26,131 nucleotides of DNA. Origin: a virus. The stretch covers positions 1-26,131 of the IMG/VR virus record IMGVR_UViG_3300048625_000010, one strand, 5' to 3'. The notes beneath the pieces are model-generated. The model saw nothing but the letters and a program-made list of their open reading frames with translations, was not told where the DNA came from and searched no databases. Below are positions 23,010 through 26,131 of the stretch, piece by piece (position 1 is the first letter of the stretch; each line of letters opens with the position of its first letter). A program made the translations under genes and the position numbers.

Positions 23010-23909
23010 ATGACAACAACTAATGTTTACTTCTCACACGGTACCCGCAATGAGCAGTACCTTGTTGAAGACCTAATCATCGAATCGTTACGTATGTATG
23101 GTAACGAGGTCATGTACATTCCAAGAACATTAGTTTCTAAAGACGAGATTCTTGGCGAAGATCGTTTGAGCGAATTTAAGTCTGCATTCCCTATCGAAAT
23201 GTATTTCGAGAATGTAGACTCTTTCGGTGGACAAGGCGCATTCATCCAAAAGTTTGGTCTTATGGTTGAACAGTCTGCTACATTAGTAGTAGCTCGTCGT
23301 CGCTGGGAACAATTCGTAGGTCGTTATGGTGCCACTACTGTTCCGAATAGACCAAACGAAGGCGACTTGATCTATTTCCCATTATCAAAAGGTTTGTTCG
23401 AAATTAAGTTCGTACAACACCAAGATCCATTCTACCAACTCGGTAAGCTATACGTGTATAAGCTACAAGTTGAATTGTTCCAGTATGCTTCTGAAGCTAT
23501 CGATACTGGTATTGCCGCTATTGATGCATTTGAGTCGCTCAAGACATTCAATACGAATACAACACGAAATCCAAACGGAGAAGTCGTGAAGACAACTATA
23601 ACAAATGGTGGCTCTGGATATACCACTGCTACTGTCTCGTTGGTAAGTTCTTCTGGTTATGGTGCTGTACTAACTCCAGTTATAACTAATGGTGTTATCA
23701 CTTCTATTACCATTGATAATCCAGGGACTAAGTATCAAACACCTCCGCTAATTACTATCAATGGTGATGGAGCTGGCGCAGAAGCAACGTGTGATGTTGA
23801 GGTTAATATTGACAAATCAGACTCATTCGGCGACAACAATAAATTTAAACAAGAAGCATCAACAGTTCTTAACTTTGATGAGTCTAATCCATTCGGCGAG
23901 ATTAAATAA
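23010..23909 (+). CDS. gp14: Neck protein gp14, with C-terminal repeat insertion
   Basis: A 299-residue protein (T4 gp14 is 256). NVYFSHGTRNEQYLVEDLII, MYIPRTLVSKDEILGEDRLS and the motif ESFDS-like VDSFGGQGAFIQKFGLMVEQ are typical. gp14 completes the head with gp13 and lets the tail join. Residues about 190-268 are an insertion of GxGY-type repeats (TNGGSGYTTATVSL; NPGTKYQTPPLITINGDGAG), the same type as in the gp8-like protein. The end (DSFGDNNKFKQEASTVLNFD) returns to a gp14-like acidic tail. The stop overlaps the gp15 start by one base. Confidence 0.9.
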   Translation: MTTTNVYFSHGTRNEQYLVEDLIIESLRMYGNEVMYIPRTLVSKDEILGEDRLSEFKSAFPIEMYFENVDSFGGQGAFIQKFGLMVEQSATLVVARRRWEQFVGRYGATTVPNRPNEGDLIYFPLSKGLFEIKFVQHQDPFYQLGKLYVYKLQVELFQYASEAIDTGIAAIDAFESLKTFNTNTTRNPNGEVVKTTITNGGSGYTTATVSLVSSSGYGAVLTPVITNGVITSITIDNPGTKYQTPPLITINGDGAGAEATCDVEVNIDKSDSFGDNNKFKQEASTVLNFDESNPFGEIK

Positions 23910-24652
23910 TGCTTAACGGAAACGTATATTACCACGGCATCATTCGTAAGAGCATTGTTGCCTTTGGTCGATTATTCAGCGATATCTACATTGACCGTAA
24001 AGCTGGTGATTCAGTTAATGGAACAACATCGCAACGACTACAAATTCCCCTAGCATACGCTCCAAAAGAAAAATGGATTGTTCGTTTGGACTCTGATCCA
24101 AACTTAGAAAACAATACATATACAACTCTGCCAAGAATGTCATTTGAGATTACTGGTTATAGATACGATGCTAATCGTAAAACCAACCGTATGCAACAAG
24201 TCAAATCTGGTACTGGACAGAATCAGTCTGCCGTTTATACCCCAGTGCCATACACATTAGATATGTCTTTGTATATTTTAACAAAGACTCAAGAAGATGG
24301 TTTGCAGATTATTGAACAGATTCTTCCAACATTTACTCCAGATTATACATTAACTATCAACGCCATTCCAGAGATGGGAATCCAAATGGATGTTCCTATC
24401 GTTCTAAATAGTGTTCAGGTTGACGATGAATATGATGGGTCTTTTCAAGATCGTCGATTCGTGACGCATACATTAAATTTTGAGATGAAGATGAATTTAT
24501 ATGGTCCAGTCACCAGTAAAAATGTCATCTCTCAAGTTAACGCTAATATTGGAAACAACGAAAACTTCGATAATCCAAATCAAACATTCGTAGCGACAGG
24601 TGATACTACTACATCAACAGTATCCAGTGAAGACTGGATGAACAATTTTTAA
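23909..24652 (+). CDS. gp15: Tail sheath stabiliser / connector gp15
   Basis: A 247-residue protein; T4 gp15 has 272. The start NGNVYYHGIIRKSIVAFGRL followed by FSDIYIDRK and RLQIPLAYAPKEKWIVRLDS is diagnostic for the family. gp15 forms a hexameric ring that caps the tail and sheath and connects it to the neck. It overlaps gp14 upstream (one base) and the terminase gene downstream (one base), so the three are probably translated in a coupled way. The C-terminal 50 residues are Asn/Thr-rich and end in SSEDWMNNF. Confidence 0.9.
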   Translation: MLNGNVYYHGIIRKSIVAFGRLFSDIYIDRKAGDSVNGTTSQRLQIPLAYAPKEKWIVRLDSDPNLENNTYTTLPRMSFEITGYRYDANRKTNRMQQVKSGTGQNQSAVYTPVPYTLDMSLYILTKTQEDGLQIIEQILPTFTPDYTLTINAIPEMGIQMDVPIVLNSVQVDDEYDGSFQDRRFVTHTLNFEMKMNLYGPVTSKNVISQVNANIGNNENFDNPNQTFVATGDTTTSTVSSEDWMNNF

Positions 24653-26131
24653 TGGCATCAGAAAATTATAACTCGAACGGTAATTTAAAGGCAGCTGGTG
24701 TTCAGGTAAACTATACAGCCGATCAGGTTCAGGAGTATATGAAATGCTCTCAAGATCCGATCTACTTTATTAGAAATTACTGTATGATTGTTTCGCTTGA
24801 TCATGGGTTGATCAAGTTCGATCTATATCCATGTCAGGTAAATAAGATTAACGTTATCCATAATAACCGTCGTGTTATTCTTATGGAAGGTCGTCAGCAA
24901 GGTAAGACGACTACATCTGCTGCCTACATCCTTTGGTACACTCTATTCCAAGCAAATAAGAACGTAGCTATTTTGGCTAACAAAGCAACTGCTGCTCGTG
25001 AAGTTTTGGACCGTTACCAAACAATGTATGAGGCTCTTCCTTTGTGGTTGCAACAAGGTGTTACAACTTGGAACAAGGGTGACATTGAATTAGAAAACGG
25101 TTCTAAAGTATTCACGGCAGCTACATCTGCTTCTGGTATTCGTGGTAAGTCTGTTAACTTATTGTACGTTGACGAAGCTGCGATTATTCCAAACACTGTG
25201 GCAGAACAGTTCTTCACTTCTGTTTACCCTACTATTTCTGCGGGTCAAACAACAAAGATTCTTCTTTCATCTACACCACTCGGCTACAATCACTTCTGGA
25301 AGTTTTGGAATGATGCTGAGAAAGGTCGTAATGGATTCGTGCCGCTATTCATTCCTTACTGGGAAATTCCAGGTCGTGATGAGAAGTGGGCACAAGAACA
25401 GAAGATGATGCTCGGAGAACTAAAGTACAACCAAGAGGTTGCTTGTAAGTTCTTGGGTTCTAGCTTAACGCTGGTTAACGCCGATGTTATCGCTAGAATG
25501 TCTGTAGATCCACTAATCTATCAGAAAGATGGTTTAGACATCTATGTACGTCCATCTGCTGGGCATACATATTGTATTATTGCTGACGTTGCTAAAGGTG
25601 TTGGTGGAGATCACTCTGCTTTCCAGATTATCGACATCACAGAAGTGCCTTATCGTATAGTTGGTAAGTACAGAAATAACGAGATTAGCCCGCTGTTGTA
25701 TCCTAACGTTTTATACAAGATTGGTAAGGAATACAACGAGGCTTATATCTTAATTGAAACTAACATTAGTGAACAGGTTGCTCACATCCTTTATAGTGAA
25801 CTCGAATATGAGAACATTCTAATGGTGAACCGACACACAAATGGTCAAGTTATCGGTGGTGGCTTCGGTGGAGGTAAAACTCAACTGGGTGTTAACACTG
25901 ATAAGAAGGTCAAACGCATTGGATGTCACAACTTCAAAGCTATGGTCGAAGAAAATAAGCTGATTGTCAACGATGCTGATACAATCTCTGAGATCTCTAC
26001 ATTTATTGAGGTTAAGGGTTCATATGCAGCAGACGAAGGTTATCACGATGACTTGGTAATGCCTTTGGTTCTCTTTGGTTGGCTTACAACTAACCCGTAT
26101 TTTAAAGAGCTAAATAATGTAAACCTCCGAG
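24652..26131 (+). CDS. gp17: Terminase large subunit gp17 (3'-truncated by window edge)
   Basis: The ATG overlaps the gp15 stop (TAATG), and 493 codons are visible before the edge. gp17 packages DNA into the head with an N-terminal ATPase and a C-terminal RNase H-fold nuclease. Seen here: Walker A GRQQGKTT with K85 (T4 K166), Walker B LLYVDEAA with D174 and E175, and the coupling motif LLSSTPLG. The nuclease acids are D312 (IIADVAKGVGGDHSAF), E369 (ILIETNIS) and D466-D467 (YHDDLVMPLVLFGW), corresponding to T4 D401, E458 and D542. The N-terminus before Walker A is about 80 residues shorter than in T4. No gene 16 (small terminase) lies between gp15 and gp17. It reads from the gp15 transcript. 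Confidence 0.95.
   Translation, partial: MASENYNSNGNLKAAGVQVNYTADQVQEYMKCSQDPIYFIRNYCMIVSLDHGLIKFDLYPCQVNKINVIHNNRRVILMEGRQQGKTTTSAAYILWYTLFQANKNVAILANKATAAREVLDRYQTMYEALPLWLQQGVTTWNKGDIELENGSKVFTAATSASGIRGKSVNLLYVDEAAIIPNTVAEQFFTSVYPTISAGQTTKILLSSTPLGYNHFWKFWNDAEKGRNGFVPLFIPYWEIPGRDEKWAQEQKMMLGELKYNQEVACKFLGSSLTLVNADVIARMSVDPLIYQKDGLDIYVRPSAGHTYCIIADVAKGVGGDHSAFQIIDITEVPYRIVGKYRNNEISPLLYPNVLYKIGKEYNEAYILIETNISEQVAHILYSELEYENILMVNRHTNGQVIGGGFGGGKTQLGVNTDKKVKRIGCHNFKAMVEENKLIVNDADTISEISTFIEVKGSYAADEGYHDDLVMPLVLFGWLTTNPYFKELNNVNLR

Overview
The window is part of the late structural region of a tailed, contractile-tail bacteriophage of the T4-like (Straboviridae/Kyanoviridae) type. All genes lie on the + strand and are tightly packed. 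No gap between genes exceeds about 65 bp, and no tRNA, rRNA, CRISPR array or insertion sequence is visible. The T4 core genes are recognisable in T4 order: a baseplate wedge gp8 homologue at the left edge, then neck proteins gp13 and gp14, tail sheath stabiliser gp15 and the large terminase gp17, which is cut off by the right edge. The DUF4815 giant protein and the many low-complexity, Gly/Ser/Thr-rich fibre proteins resemble those of marine T4-like phages such as cyanophages and pelagiphages. The host cannot be read from the window.

Layout. 1-8521: gp8, a 2083-residue DUF4815 baseplate/fibre protein and a small coiled-coil protein. 8539-14378: an unusual accessory stretch holding a fibre-like protein that ends in alternating Asn-Cys residues, an unknown 288-residue protein, a radical SAM/SPASM enzyme, a 100-residue unknown, a DctP-type TRAP solute-binding protein without a signal peptide, and an asparagine-synthase-like PP-loop ATPase. 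14434-22048: six structural proteins, three of which begin with a similar short attachment-type module. 22052-26131: gp13, gp14, gp15 and gp17. In T4, genes 9 to 12 and wac fill the interval between 8 and 13. Here that interval holds the giant protein, the fibres and the accessory enzymes.

Expression. All six intergenic gaps longer than 20 bp carry a match to a T4-type late promoter (NATAAATA or NCTAAATA). In three of them a GC-rich hairpin starts at or just after the expected transcription start. Other genes overlap or nearly touch and are probably translationally coupled.

Most interesting signal. A virion-type protein with a C-terminal (Asn-Cys)n tail lies two genes before a peptide-modifying type of radical SAM enzyme that has a complete seven-cysteine SPASM motif, and an AsnB-like ATPase follows. 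This raises the possibility of a phage structural protein that is post-translationally modified (thioether or other Cys chemistry), or whose tail carries metal. The solute-binding protein in the same stretch has Arg codon use like the virion genes, which suggests strong late expression and possibly a place in the particle. These links are inferences from gene order and motifs.
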